This document shows, piece after piece, positions 42,000 to 51,014 of a DNA stretch of 64,000 nt. The position numbers and the translations under genes are program-made. The notes under the pieces are model-generated. The model saw nothing but the letters and a program-made list of their open reading frames with translations, did not search any database and was not told the DNA's origin. Position 1 is the first letter of the stretch; each line of letters begins with the position of its first letter. Source of the DNA: Cognataquiflexum rubidum (GTDB lineage: Bacteria; Bacteroidota; Bacteroidia; Cytophagales; Cyclobacteriaceae); the NCBI RefSeq assembly GCF_022538115.1, contig NZ_JAKZAL010000007.1, forward strand, positions 124,001 through 188,000, written 5' to 3'.

Positions 42000-44900
42000 T
42001 CAATCCACCCTCTTACTCGTCTTCAGATACGCCATTAGGTCGACGATTTCTTTTTCGGTGAGGTTGGAAAATAAGCCCGGAGGCATCAAAGAAACAGGTG
42101 TCACATCTTTGGACTGGATACTGGATTTGTTGATGATGACAGGTTCCTGACCTACCACCCGCAGCGTCAATTGCCTTTGGGTTTCATTGATCACATTGCC
42201 GGAGTACGTCCTTCCATCACGGGTATTGATCACGACCATTTTGTAATCATCCTGGATCTCAGCACTTGGTTCCAAGACATTCAGCAGGATATATTCTGTG
42301 TCGGCGCGGTTTGAACCCGTCAAATCCGGTCCAATCACACTTCCTTCACCAAACATCTTGTGACAACTTCCACAGGTATTCTGGAAAATTTTCTTTCCGG
42401 CTTTCAAATCAGCCGAAGAAAGAGAGGATGGATTAATCATCGCCCTGTATTTTTTATAAGCTGCTTCATCACTTGCAACCTGCTCTATCGGACCCCAAAC
42501 TTCAATAAAACCACTTCCCACTACACGGAGCAATTGCCTCGCCACACCTGCCGGAACTTCACTTTTGGCAATCCTTTTTTCCTTGATTTCTTTGGTCAAC
42601 ATGCCGCCATAACGTTGCCTGGAAGATAACGTCTGCATGGCCGCGAGTTTTTCCTCTGGATTGAATTTGGAGAAATTGTCGATCAATAATTTACCCAATG
42701 CTTCATTGTCAAAAGCAGCAATGGATTTGATTGCTTCAAGTTTCATCGCTGGTTCCTGCAATAGTTTTGGCAACTCGGCCTGAAGCTCTTTTTGTTGCTG
42801 GGCGGTCAGCGTTTGAAGGGCTTTTTTCCTTTGATCGATGGGAGCATTTTTGTTTTTGAGCAAAGCAAAAGCCCTTTGTGTGGCCTCCGTATCCCCAAAT
42901 AGACCGGATATTTCCTGAGCTAGTATCTTCGATTTTCCACTGGATTGTTGGAGTTTGTCCGATACGGTTTTCCAGTTTTGTGGGATTTTCAAGTCTGTAC
43001 GTCCTTCCATTCCTGCGAACATGCCTGTCAAAAGATGCTCTGTGTTTGACCCGCCTTTCCCTATCAGTGTTACCAATTTTTCCAATTCGTCCTCATCCAC
43101 AGCCCTTCGGGCAATGTATTGGGTGACCAAGGGGATTATTGAGGAATTGGATAGCGCTAGAAATCTGTCAGGATTCTCCGCCATTAGGGGTTCAATGCTG
43201 TACCAAATGAGTTTGGGCAGGTTGTGGTCATTGGCGTCTTCCCCATGTAGGACAAGATTACCAGCGATTTCCCATTTATCCGCTGTTGACATCCTTTGGA
43301 TAGCAGATGCGAGGTACAAACGGACAACAGGGGAGGGGTCTTCTTTAGCCATTACCCTAAATTTAGAAACCGCCGCTGCAGACGGCTTCATGTCCTCGCA
43401 GAGTAATTGGATGGCCCAAGCCCTGACATGTGGGTCTTTGTCTGAGAGCGCTTGGATCAGTTGCTGTTCGGTAAATCCCCCTGTCAGGTGCAGAGACCAC
43501 ATTGCCCGTAATCTCCAATCGGGGTTTTTGTCTTTTTCGAAAATGGCTTTCAATTCCGTAATGGTAGTGGCTTGGAGCTTTCCGTTTACTTTCCTTTTGT
43601 GAAGGATTCCCCTTGCACGCCTCGCATGCCAATCACTTGGATTGGTTTGGAGGCTGACCAATTGCTTATCGCTCATTTTATTCAAGTCAGAATACCTGCC
43701 TTCGAAGTCTTTCGCAAGAGATTTTTCTGGTGCAATCCTGAATATCCTGCCAGTCTCTTCATTCAAAACTTCCTTTCCACAAATGTCCGCATCATGCCAG
43801 TCCAAGGCATAAAGCGCTCCGTCCGGTCCGATTTCCATACTGAATCCAACCCATTGGGCATTGTTTGCAATCATAAACTCATCACCGTGCTTTCCCTGAT
43901 AGCCTGAACCTTTTGGAACCAAAATGTCCGACAGTACCGCATGTTCATGGATATTGGCCATAAAAATCTTTCCCTGCTCTTCTTTTGGGAAGGCATCGGA
44001 CTGATAGACCCGCGCTCCGCCATGTGCAGAACGATGGCTGTGGTCAGCGATGGTTTTGATGTCTTCATAGACATAAGGATTGAAATGCTGTCCTCCCTGT
44101 CGGTGGTAAATCCCTCCGGGAATCACATGCCACAGGTGAGGAATCACGCAGGCGGTCATTAAAAGCTGCCCTTTGGCATCGTAGTCTATGCCCCAAGGAT
44201 TGCTAAATCCATGTGCCACGACCTCGAATCGGTCTTTGACAGGATGGTAACGCCACACACCACCGTTGATGTCAACGCCTTCTTTTTCCAATAAGCCTTC
44301 AGGAAAGGCATCATTGTGGTAGTAGAGTTTTGCATCACCGTTAGGTTTGCGGATTTTGGAAGGAGTGGCAAATCCCTGCAAACCATACAACCATCCATCC
44401 GGTCCCCAATGCAGGCTGTTGAGTGTTTCGTGTCTATCGAGTATTCCCCAACCTGTGAGCAGGATTTCAATTTTGTCCGTATCGGCTTTGTCATCTCCAT
44501 TTTTGTCAGGGATAAATAGCAAGTTGGGCGGAGCACCTACATAAACGCCGTCAAATCCCACAGCAATGGCTGCAGGAAAGGCCAATCCTTCAATAAAAAC
44601 CTTTTTGCTGTCCGCGACACCATCGCCATCTGTATCTTCCAAAATCAGAATGCGGCTGTCTCCTGAACTGGAAAAACCATATCCCCGGGATTCATAATCT
44701 TTGTTTTCTGCAATCCAAAGCCTACCCCGATCATCCCAGCAAAACGCCATTGGTTGGGTCATCATCGGTTCGGATGCCCATACATTCACCTTAAATCCAG
44801 CTTTGACAGTCATCGCTTCCACTGCCTCTTGCGGGCTGAGAAATTTTGCTTCTCTTCCTTCCCTTTGTGCCAAGGCCCAAAGCTCAGTGGTATTGTACAT

Positions 44901-45836
44901 GCCTTCTTTTCCTGAGAATTGCCCCCAAGTTTCAGTCATTTTCACATCATTGAGTTCGCCGGTATAGACGACGAGCTGGTGCTTGAGCGTTTCAATTTTC
45001 CCCTTGGGAATCGTCCAATCTCCATCTCGAGTAAATGCAGGCCCCAATCCCAACTGACCATCTACCCGCCATTTGTTAGGGTATCCTCTGTTTTCAGGAT
45101 GGTCAAAAATCGCAACATTGGCCATGTCCTCACGGCCTTCGACCTGCATGGCCACATTGACCCACATCGATGGTTGGCCTTCAGCACTTTCATTTTTCTG
45201 GCGTGCAGCATTCACTATTTCACCTTTGATGCCTTCTTTCCAAGGCATTCTCAAGAATAAACTTCCATAATCGTATTTACCGATCACGATATCTTTGATC
45301 GCTTCTCCTTTCCACTCCAGATCCAAAAAGTATTTTCCACCCTCTTCTCTCATACTCCAGTTTTGGGTTTCTTCCATAACTGTTTCTCCAGCTTCATCCA
45401 ATAGGTGGTAAACGGTCTGCCATTTCACTTCGGTACCTTCCTTTTCGACAATGTTGGAAGCCACTTTTTTCCAATAATCTTCCTGCGGATTGTGGAAATA
45501 ATCCCGGTCGTTGACTCTTGTAAATCCCCAATACAATCCAGTTTGATGTTTGTGGTGACCGGGACTGTATTCGGTAAGGAGACCTTTGCCGTCAGGTGCT
45601 ACGATCGGATGGATAAATGGTCTGAAATCATCTTTCGCATTTTGAACCAAAATCGGTTCGTTTTCTTCCTGTCGGAAAATAGAAATGGTTCCTTTTTCAA
45701 GATCTTCCTCCAACCTCAATGTCGTTGGTTCGGTAGATTCTGATGGATTGGAAGTTTCAGTAGCATTTTTTTTGCAGCTGATAGAAAAAAGTAAAATAAT
45801 GATTGCAAGTAAATTTTGGATGGATTGGGTTTTCAT
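42000..45836 (-). CDS. DUF6807 - PVC-type membrane-bound dehydrogenase - HEAT - cytochrome c fusion lipoprotein
   Basis: The 1278-residue protein begins with a lipobox FSISC (C21). Residues about 40-310 form a DUF6807 (PmoA-like) domain (GLLTEYSPGHHKHQTGLYWGF). Residues about 345-700 are a propeller of the PVC-type dehydrogenase family (WDDRGRLWIAENKDYESRG, GPDGWLYGLQGF, GPDGALYALDWHD). Then come HEAT-like helices (about 750-1050), and a C-terminal heme c domain with CGSCH at 1155-1159. DUF6807 is normally a separate protein of about 300 residues. The heme domain would accept electrons from the propeller at the periplasmic face. Substrate is unknown, probably a sugar derivative. It is divergent from the M14 peptidase across 290 bases in which I see no clear signal. 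Confidence 0.85.
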   Translation of the reverse strand: MKTQSIQNLLAIIILLFSISCKKNATETSNPSESTEPTTLRLEEDLEKGTISIFRQEENEPILVQNAKDDFRPFIHPIVAPDGKGLLTEYSPGHHKHQTGLYWGFTRVNDRDYFHNPQEDYWKKVASNIVEKEGTEVKWQTVYHLLDEAGETVMEETQNWSMREEGGKYFLDLEWKGEAIKDIVIGKYDYGSLFLRMPWKEGIKGEIVNAARQKNESAEGQPSMWVNVAMQVEGREDMANVAIFDHPENRGYPNKWRVDGQLGLGPAFTRDGDWTIPKGKIETLKHQLVVYTGELNDVKMTETWGQFSGKEGMYNTTELWALAQREGREAKFLSPQEAVEAMTVKAGFKVNVWASEPMMTQPMAFCWDDRGRLWIAENKDYESRGYGFSSSGDSRILILEDTDGDGVADSKKVFIEGLAFPAAIAVGFDGVYVGAPPNLLFIPDKNGDDKADTDKIEILLTGWGILDRHETLNSLHWGPDGWLYGLQGFATPSKIRKPNGDAKLYYHNDAFPEGLLEKEGVDINGGVWRYHPVKDRFEVVAHGFSNPWGIDYDAKGQLLMTACVIPHLWHVIPGGIYHRQGGQHFNPYVYEDIKTIADHSHRSAHGGARVYQSDAFPKEEQGKIFMANIHEHAVLSDILVPKGSGYQGKHGDEFMIANNAQWVGFSMEIGPDGALYALDWHDADICGKEVLNEETGRIFRIAPEKSLAKDFEGRYSDLNKMSDKQLVSLQTNPSDWHARRARGILHKRKVNGKLQATTITELKAIFEKDKNPDWRLRAMWSLHLTGGFTEQQLIQALSDKDPHVRAWAIQLLCEDMKPSAAAVSKFRVMAKEDPSPVVRLYLASAIQRMSTADKWEIAGNLVLHGEDANDHNLPKLIWYSIEPLMAENPDRFLALSNSSIIPLVTQYIARRAVDEDELEKLVTLIGKGGSNTEHLLTGMFAGMEGRTDLKIPQNWKTVSDKLQQSSGKSKILAQEISGLFGDTEATQRAFALLKNKNAPIDQRKKALQTLTAQQQKELQAELPKLLQEPAMKLEAIKSIAAFDNEALGKLLIDNFSKFNPEEKLAAMQTLSSRQRYGGMLTKEIKEKRIAKSEVPAGVARQLLRVVGSGFIEVWGPIEQVASDEAAYKKYRAMINPSSLSSADLKAGKKIFQNTCGSCHKMFGEGSVIGPDLTGSNRADTEYILLNVLEPSAEIQDDYKMVVINTRDGRTYSGNVINETQRQLTLRVVGQEPVIINKSSIQSKDVTPVSLMPPGLFSNLTEKEIVDLMAYLKTSKRVD

Positions 45837-46126
45837 GTTGGGTAATCTTTATTGATTTCGAAGGAAAATCCTGCATTTGCAATAGGATGAATTTCAAGTC
45901 TTTAATATAAGGATTGTTACCGAAAAACCTTATCTGAAAATTGAAGAAGGGATGGCATGGGTGACAATCAGCATAATATTCAAACTCAAAGTTGTATTTC
46001 GATTTTCATTTTTTAGAATTAAATCAAAATCTATAAGGAAATTCCTGTTTCAGCCACTGAAATAAATTCCTGTCTTTGATTATCCTTATTTTTTGTAGCT
46101 TGAAATTCCATTTAAAACCATCCACC

Positions 46127-48883
46127 ATGAATAGATTTTATCGCCTTGGGGTATTGCTTTTTTTTATAGCAATACTTCCCCTGAAGGCACAAAAAATCGA
46201 TGAAGTTTACAACCAAAAAATCAGGGAATTTACTACAGATAAACGTTTTCTTCCCGAATTCCTTTTGGACGTAGTCGATCATCCTACGATTCCATCTCCA
46301 CTCAAGCATTTTGGTCATATCATCGGTGCCGAAGGTCATGTTCACCGCTCGGCCGAGATCTACGGTTATTACCAAAAACTCGCTGATACCTCCCCGCTTG
46401 TGCATATGCAGGAGATGGGAAAAACCGAGGAAGGCAGGCCTTTTTACCTGATCGTCATCGGCAATGAGGATGCAATCAAGCGCCTTGACCATTACAAAAT
46501 CCAGTTGGCAAAATTAGCGGATCCCCGAAAAACAAGCCCTGAACAGGCAGAGACCATCATTTTGGACAGCAAGCCTGTGTATTATGTCAGTGGCGGCATG
46601 CATGCCACCGAGATGGGTTCACCCGAAGCACTGATGGAACTCGCGTACAGATTGGCAACTTCCCAATCTTCCGATATCAAAGATATCCGTGACAACGTGA
46701 TCACTGTCATCAACCCCATTTCTGAACCTGATGGCTTGGATAAGCAGGTCGATTGGTATTATCGCTATTCCAAAGGCAGAAAAGAATTTGATGATGGGTT
46801 CCCAAGATCTTCTCCTTATTGGGCCAAATATGTCTTCCATGACAATAACAGGGACGGTTTGCAGGTTTCACAGGAAATCACCAAATCCATCTTCAAGGGC
46901 TTTTTTGAGTTCCATCCTACAGTGATGCTTGACTTGCATGAGTCGGTTCCCTTGCTATACATTTCTACAGGAACAGGTCCTTACAACGATTTTGTGGATC
47001 CAATTACTGTCAGCGAGTGGCAGATCATGGCTAACCATGATGTGGCAAAAGTAGCCTCTGAAGGATTGCCTGGTGCGTTTACCTGGGCATTTTATGACGG
47101 TTGGTGGCCGGGTTATGGCATTTGGGTAGCGAACAACCACAATTCCAACGGCCGCTTTTATGAAACTTATGGCAATGCCGGGGCAGATACTTACCTGAGA
47201 GATTTGAGCAATGCGAGATTTGCCGGAGATCTTGTCACGTCCAAAGAATGGTACCGTCCTGATCCTGCCACAGGAAAGGTTTATTGGTCATTTAGAAATA
47301 ATATCAACTATACCATGACCGGGGTCATCGCATCCCTGTCCTATGCCGCCAATAATGGTAAAATGCTGCTGCAGAATTTTTATAAAAAAGGATATAACAG
47401 TGTCGAAAAGGGGAAAACTGAAGGTGCAAAAGCTTTCACCATTGCCAAGGACCAACGTGATCCTGCCATGGTGGCTTACCTTGCGAAGCAGCTGATGCTT
47501 CAGGGTATCGAAGTCCATGAGTCAGATAGTAATTACGTGGTATTGTCAGAACAACCGTATAGAAATCTTGCAGTGTCTCTTTTGACCCCGCAGGCATATC
47601 CCAAAGACGCCAAATATCCTCCTTATGATGCGATCGCTTGGACTTTGCCTTACCTCTATGGCGTAAAGGTAGTATCCAAAGACAGCATTGATTTTGATAT
47701 TTCTTCACTCAAGCTGCTTGCAGAAAATCCAAAATATATAGGTAAAGTCGATGGTCAGGGAAGTAGCTATTTATTGGAATACAAGGCACAAAATACCGTG
47801 CTTCCGGCCTTGTATGCCGTCAAAGCTGCCAATAAAAATGCTGAAATCAACATTCTGCCCAAGCAGACTGTTGTTAATGGAGATACCATTTCGGCAGGAG
47901 CCATTTTGATCAAAAAAATCAATGCAGACCTAGCCAAAAAATTAGCTTCGGATTTTGGATTGGACCTGAAAGCAGGAGGTGCCAATGTCTCTGCGGCGGA
48001 TCAGCAGGCTGTCAAATTGCCGAAAGTGGCCATCTATCATACTTGGTACAATACCCAAGATGAAGGTTGGTCGAGGTACACTTTCGAAGAAAGAGGTATT
48101 CCTTACACTTCTATTGACAAAGACGATTTGAAAGCCGGCAATCTGAAAACCCGTTTTGACGTCATTTTGGTACCAAGGGTAAATGGAAATGCCAAACGTT
48201 TTATGCATGGAGTGGATAAGAAATTTGGACCGATGCCCTTTACCAAAACTGCAGAGTTTCCATCCCACGGCTTTCCTGATGCGACGACAGATATGACCGG
48301 CGGCCCCGGATTTTTGGGAGTAGACAATTTGAAAAAGTTTGCTGAAGAAGGTGGATTGCTTATCACTCTGGACAATACGAGCACCATCATGTCAGAGCTT
48401 GGTATCATTTCCGATTTGACTCCTGCCGATCAGGGTGCGTTATTCCATCCCGGTTCTATCGTCAATGCCAAAGCAAGGAATACAGGCCATCCGGTAATGT
48501 ATGGGTATCCTGAAACATTCTCCATTTTTCGTGGAAATGGGCCTTTGCTACAAACTGATAAGTATAACCGTAACCTGATGCTCGTGCAATACGGAGGTAA
48601 ACCATTGAAAGATGAACTGGAATTTGAAGGTCCGATTATGGGGATGCCTGATAAGCCCAAAGTGGAGAAACCTGCCAAGCCCGAAGGGAAAGATGCTCCT
48701 TATGTGGTTGCCGGTATGGTCAGAAATGAAGATAAAATCATCGGTCACGGTGCTGTCTTTAATGTTCCCGTCGGAAAAGGAAACGTACTTGCCTTTACTT
48801 TCGATCCGCTCCACCGGTACCTCAACCATGCCGATGCCCCGATGGTGTGGAATGCCATCATCAATTGGGACAGGATGAGATAG
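46127..48883 (+). CDS. Secreted M14-family zinc metallocarboxypeptidase
   Basis: ATG 46127 gives a signal peptide ending LKAQ (1-22); an in-frame ATG 17 codons upstream does not. The 918-residue protein has an M14 domain (about 55-400) with zinc ligands H159 and E162 (GGMHATEMGSPEAL) and H271 (LDLHESVPLLY). A substrate-binding arginine probably lies in HDNNRDG. The long C-terminal half is a glutamine-amidotransferase-like alpha/beta region (about 640-900, ending in a FTFDPLHRYLNHADAPMVWN stretch), as in large Bacteroidota M14 proteins. Expected role is peptide trimming in the periplasm or outside. A long-loop terminator follows. Confidence 0.88.
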   Translation: MNRFYRLGVLLFFIAILPLKAQKIDEVYNQKIREFTTDKRFLPEFLLDVVDHPTIPSPLKHFGHIIGAEGHVHRSAEIYGYYQKLADTSPLVHMQEMGKTEEGRPFYLIVIGNEDAIKRLDHYKIQLAKLADPRKTSPEQAETIILDSKPVYYVSGGMHATEMGSPEALMELAYRLATSQSSDIKDIRDNVITVINPISEPDGLDKQVDWYYRYSKGRKEFDDGFPRSSPYWAKYVFHDNNRDGLQVSQEITKSIFKGFFEFHPTVMLDLHESVPLLYISTGTGPYNDFVDPITVSEWQIMANHDVAKVASEGLPGAFTWAFYDGWWPGYGIWVANNHNSNGRFYETYGNAGADTYLRDLSNARFAGDLVTSKEWYRPDPATGKVYWSFRNNINYTMTGVIASLSYAANNGKMLLQNFYKKGYNSVEKGKTEGAKAFTIAKDQRDPAMVAYLAKQLMLQGIEVHESDSNYVVLSEQPYRNLAVSLLTPQAYPKDAKYPPYDAIAWTLPYLYGVKVVSKDSIDFDISSLKLLAENPKYIGKVDGQGSSYLLEYKAQNTVLPALYAVKAANKNAEINILPKQTVVNGDTISAGAILIKKINADLAKKLASDFGLDLKAGGANVSAADQQAVKLPKVAIYHTWYNTQDEGWSRYTFEERGIPYTSIDKDDLKAGNLKTRFDVILVPRVNGNAKRFMHGVDKKFGPMPFTKTAEFPSHGFPDATTDMTGGPGFLGVDNLKKFAEEGGLLITLDNTSTIMSELGIISDLTPADQGALFHPGSIVNAKARNTGHPVMYGYPETFSIFRGNGPLLQTDKYNRNLMLVQYGGKPLKDELEFEGPIMGMPDKPKVEKPAKPEGKDAPYVVAGMVRNEDKIIGHGAVFNVPVGKGNVLAFTFDPLHRYLNHADAPMVWNAIINWDRMR

Positions 48884-48903
48884 CTATAATACATCTTGAA
48901 TTG

Positions 48904-48972
48904 AATCCCGCAGAAGTTTTAAACGATGGAGAATTTACTTTCTCATGGTTTTCTACTTTCTGCGGGATTTTT
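48904..48972 (+). terminator. Terminator of the M14 gene with an unusually long loop
   Basis: AATCCCGCAGA pairs perfectly with TCTGCGGGATT, followed by a T run. The 44-base loop is longer than usual and could itself fold. Confidence 0.65.
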
Positions 48973-49108
48973 GTGTTCTGGGAATCTTTGGTCTAGCATT
49001 TGGATAAAGTTTGAAAGATGGGATTCCTTTTTCACTTCAAATCCAAAGAATGTGTAATGTTTTCCATTCTGAAATTCTTTAAATTGAACAATTCTAACTA
49101 ACCAAAAC

Positions 49109-49306
49109 ATGAAAGCATTAGGAATAATTTTAGCAATTATCGGAGCAATTGGAACTCTTATGTTTGGAATACAGGCAATGCAGGATTCAGAGAGTTTCAA
49201 GTTGTTTGGGATGGATATCGCAGTAAGTACCGCCAATTGGACTCCTGTGATTATCAGCGTAGCCCTGTTGATTATTGGAGTGATCATGTCGAGAGGCAAG
49301 AATTAA
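49109..49306 (+). CDS. Small membrane protein (DUF3185-like)
   Basis: This 65-residue protein has two transmembrane segments (about 3-22 and 42-60) and a short polar loop, ending RGKN. The pattern LGIILAIIGAIGTLMFGIQA ... VIISVALLIIGVIM is that of the DUF3185-like family of tiny inner-membrane proteins. A terminator lies 10 bases past the stop, so it is a single-gene unit. Function is unknown. Confidence 0.7.
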   Translation: MKALGIILAIIGAIGTLMFGIQAMQDSESFKLFGMDIAVSTANWTPVIISVALLIIGVIMSRGKN

Positions 49307-49315
49307 AGTTTTTGG

Positions 49316-49353
49316 TAGAACCCCATGGTAATTATTTGGGGTTCTATTGTTTT
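49316..49353 (+). terminator. Terminator of the small membrane protein gene
   Basis: TAGAACCCC pairs with GGGGTTCTA (loop 13 bases), followed by a T-rich tail. Confidence 0.75.
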
Positions 49354-49367
49354 GAGAACATTATAAA

Positions 49368-49660
49368 GACCCAGAAAGGGTCACATATTTATAGAAAATC
49401 ATTGGATAAAATGTTGCCCGACCGGGAACCGGTCGAATGATTTTCGATACGAATATTTTTATTCGACCCCTTCAGGGTCGGGGGTTCCGACCGGTTTTTT
49501 TCCAATTATAAATATTTCATCCCTTTGGGATGGGAGAGACGCCCGTATACCCCGATAAAGCTTTTTTATGGGCTCCTATTTCGACCCGGAACGAATCACA
49601 TATTTATAGAAAATCATTGAATCAAATGTTGCCCGACCTGGAACCGGTCGAATGATTTTG
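49368..49660. repeat. REP/BIME-like palindromic repeats upstream of the RAYT transposase
   Basis: Two direct copies of about 64 bases (49381-49444 and 49596-49659) each contain AATCATT, a palindrome GACCGG-gaa-CCGGTC (GACCTG in copy 2) and AATGATT, giving a stem within a stem. Between them are further palindromes: CGACCC/GGGTCG at about 49464-49480 and ATCCC/GGGAT near 49520-49532. A GACCC/GGGTC hairpin precedes copy 1. The region 49661-49795 shows nothing more. The arrangement is that of REP sequences next to their cognate transposase. Confidence 0.75.
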
Positions 49661-49795
49661 GTATGAATCATTTCTCCATCCCTTTTAGATGGGAATTTCA
49701 ATTATTTAAACGTTTAATATCGTCTTCAAATTTTGAAATCATTTCCCTTTTGGAGAACTTAATCCTTCTGATCATTTTACTCAATAACCTTCACC

Positions 49796-50257
49796 ATGCC
49801 GGGTACCTTTTCGCAATTATATATCCATGTTGTCTTTGCTGTTAGGGGGAGAAAAAGTCTTATTCTTTCAAACTGGGAGGATGAGTTATACAAATACGTT
49901 ACAGGAATTATTCAGAACAAAGATCAAAAACTCTTGGCAATCAATGGAATGCCTGACCATATTCATATTTTAATAGGAATGAAGCCCAATTGTTGTCTTT
50001 CAGATTTGGTGAGAGAAGTGAAAAAATCCTCTAATAATTTCATTAAAGAAAGAAAATTTACCAGGCAGAAATTTGAATGGCAAGATGGATATGGCGCTTT
50101 TTCACATGGTCAACGGTCTTTGGACAATGTGATCCAATACATTATGAATCAAAAAGAACGTCACAAAACCCAGACGTTTCGGGATGAGTATGTTGCCTTT
50201 CTCAAGAAATTTCAAATTGAATATAAGGAGGAATATCTCTTTGAATGGATAATTTGA
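49796..50257 (+). CDS. REP-associated tyrosine transposase (RAYT, IS200/IS605-like Y1 family)
   Basis: This 153-residue single-strand DNA transposase has the HUH pair H55 and H57 (GMPDHIHILIGM) and the catalytic tyrosine Y115 in VIQYIMNQKERH. It lacks a TnpB partner and clean IS ends. The palindromic repeats just upstream fit REP/BIME substrates. Intact catalytic residues and normal length suggest it is functional. It lies immediately before the palindrome array of the SatD gene; its stop at 50257 is 2 bases from the first degenerate unit. Confidence 0.88.
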   Translation: MPGTFSQLYIHVVFAVRGRKSLILSNWEDELYKYVTGIIQNKDQKLLAINGMPDHIHILIGMKPNCCLSDLVREVKKSSNNFIKERKFTRQKFEWQDGYGAFSHGQRSLDNVIQYIMNQKERHKTQTFRDEYVAFLKKFQIEYKEEYLFEWII

Positions 50258-50258
50258 T

Positions 50259-50362
50259 CATTGAGAGAATAATCGATTTTTTAACTTATCTACTTATTAA
50301 TGGATATTATAATTTATCATCTTATTAGATGATATTTTGATTTATCGATTATTTAATCGATA
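50259..50362 (+). promoter_or_regulatory. Array of 20-base palindromes at exact 28-base spacing before satD
   Basis: The palindromes are TATCTACTTATTAATGGATA (50287-50306), TATCATCTTATTAGATGATA (50315-50334) and TATCGATTATTTAATCGATA (50343-50362). Their starts are exactly 28 apart, with 8-base AT-rich spacers TTATAATT and TTTTGATT. A diverged unit at 50259-50278 keeps the phase and the right half AATCGATT. The last site ends 7 bases before the SatD ATG, so a bound protein could block both transcription and the start region. The likely ligand is SatD itself, which has a C-terminal HTH; this is inference. Confidence 0.7.
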
Positions 50363-50369
50363 TTTAGAC

Positions 50370-51014
50370 ATGCTTGCAATAATTACTGGAGATATCATTG
50401 ATTCAAGAAAGGTGGCTAATCAACAGGATTGGCTGCTTCCGTTGGAATCTTTGCTCAACTCATGGGGTCAAAAGAATGACACTTGGGAGATTTTTAGAGG
50501 GGACAGCTTTCAAGTTGAAGTTGCTGACCCTTTGGACGCCCTCCATAAATCGATCCTCATCAAAGCCACCTTGAAATCTATCAAATCCCCAGATCAGAAG
50601 AAAAGGAACGCTCCAATTGATGTAAGGATGTCCATCGGTATAGGTGAAAAGGAACAGGATTCTGACAGCATCGGAACAAGAATGGGTTCTGCCTATCTCA
50701 ATTCAGGAGAGGCTTTTGAACTCTTGCGGAGCAAAAACCAAAACCTGATGGTAAAAAGCCCATGGTTGGACTTTGACAAGGAAATGAACCTGATGCTCAA
50801 ACTGGCGCTGATCGTCATGGACAATTGGTCAGGAAATTCGGGTGAAATTATGAAAATTGCTTTGGAAAAGCCGCATTTGAAACAGGCTGAAATAGGGGAG
50901 ATTCTGGGAATCGAACAGAACTCGGTAAGTGCACGATTCCAAAGAGCGTATTATTCCGAAATGCTGGAACTCAATGATTTATATAAAGAAAAGCTAGAAA
51001 GGTTGTTGCCATGA
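50370..51014 (+). CDS. SatD-family protein with C-terminal helix-turn-helix
   Basis: I choose ATG 50370 because the family begins MLAIITGDIIDSRK; the 11 residues encoded further upstream come from the palindrome array. The 214-residue protein has the SatD core (about 1-165, with RGDSFQVEV and VRMSIGIGEKE, a nucleotide-cyclase-like pattern). A sigma-region-4-like HTH follows (about 175-205, HLKQAEIGEILGIEQNSVSARFQRA). The stop overlaps the DUF3307 gene by 4 bases. SatD plus DUF3307 is a recurrent pair of unknown function. The HTH and the upstream palindromes suggest autoregulation. Cytoplasmic. Confidence 0.85.
   Translation: MLAIITGDIIDSRKVANQQDWLLPLESLLNSWGQKNDTWEIFRGDSFQVEVADPLDALHKSILIKATLKSIKSPDQKKRNAPIDVRMSIGIGEKEQDSDSIGTRMGSAYLNSGEAFELLRSKNQNLMVKSPWLDFDKEMNLMLKLALIVMDNWSGNSGEIMKIALEKPHLKQAEIGEILGIEQNSVSARFQRAYYSEMLELNDLYKEKLERLLP

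Noticed and set aside
49796-50257. Complete IS200/IS605 insertion sequence
   Set aside because: There is no TnpB and no clear left and right ends hugging the gene; the palindromes upstream fit REP elements better.
50287-50362. CRISPR-like look of regularly spaced repeats before satD
   Set aside because: Repeats are only 20 bases, palindromic and diverged. Spacers are 8 bases and similar to each other, and no cas genes are present. An operator array fits better.
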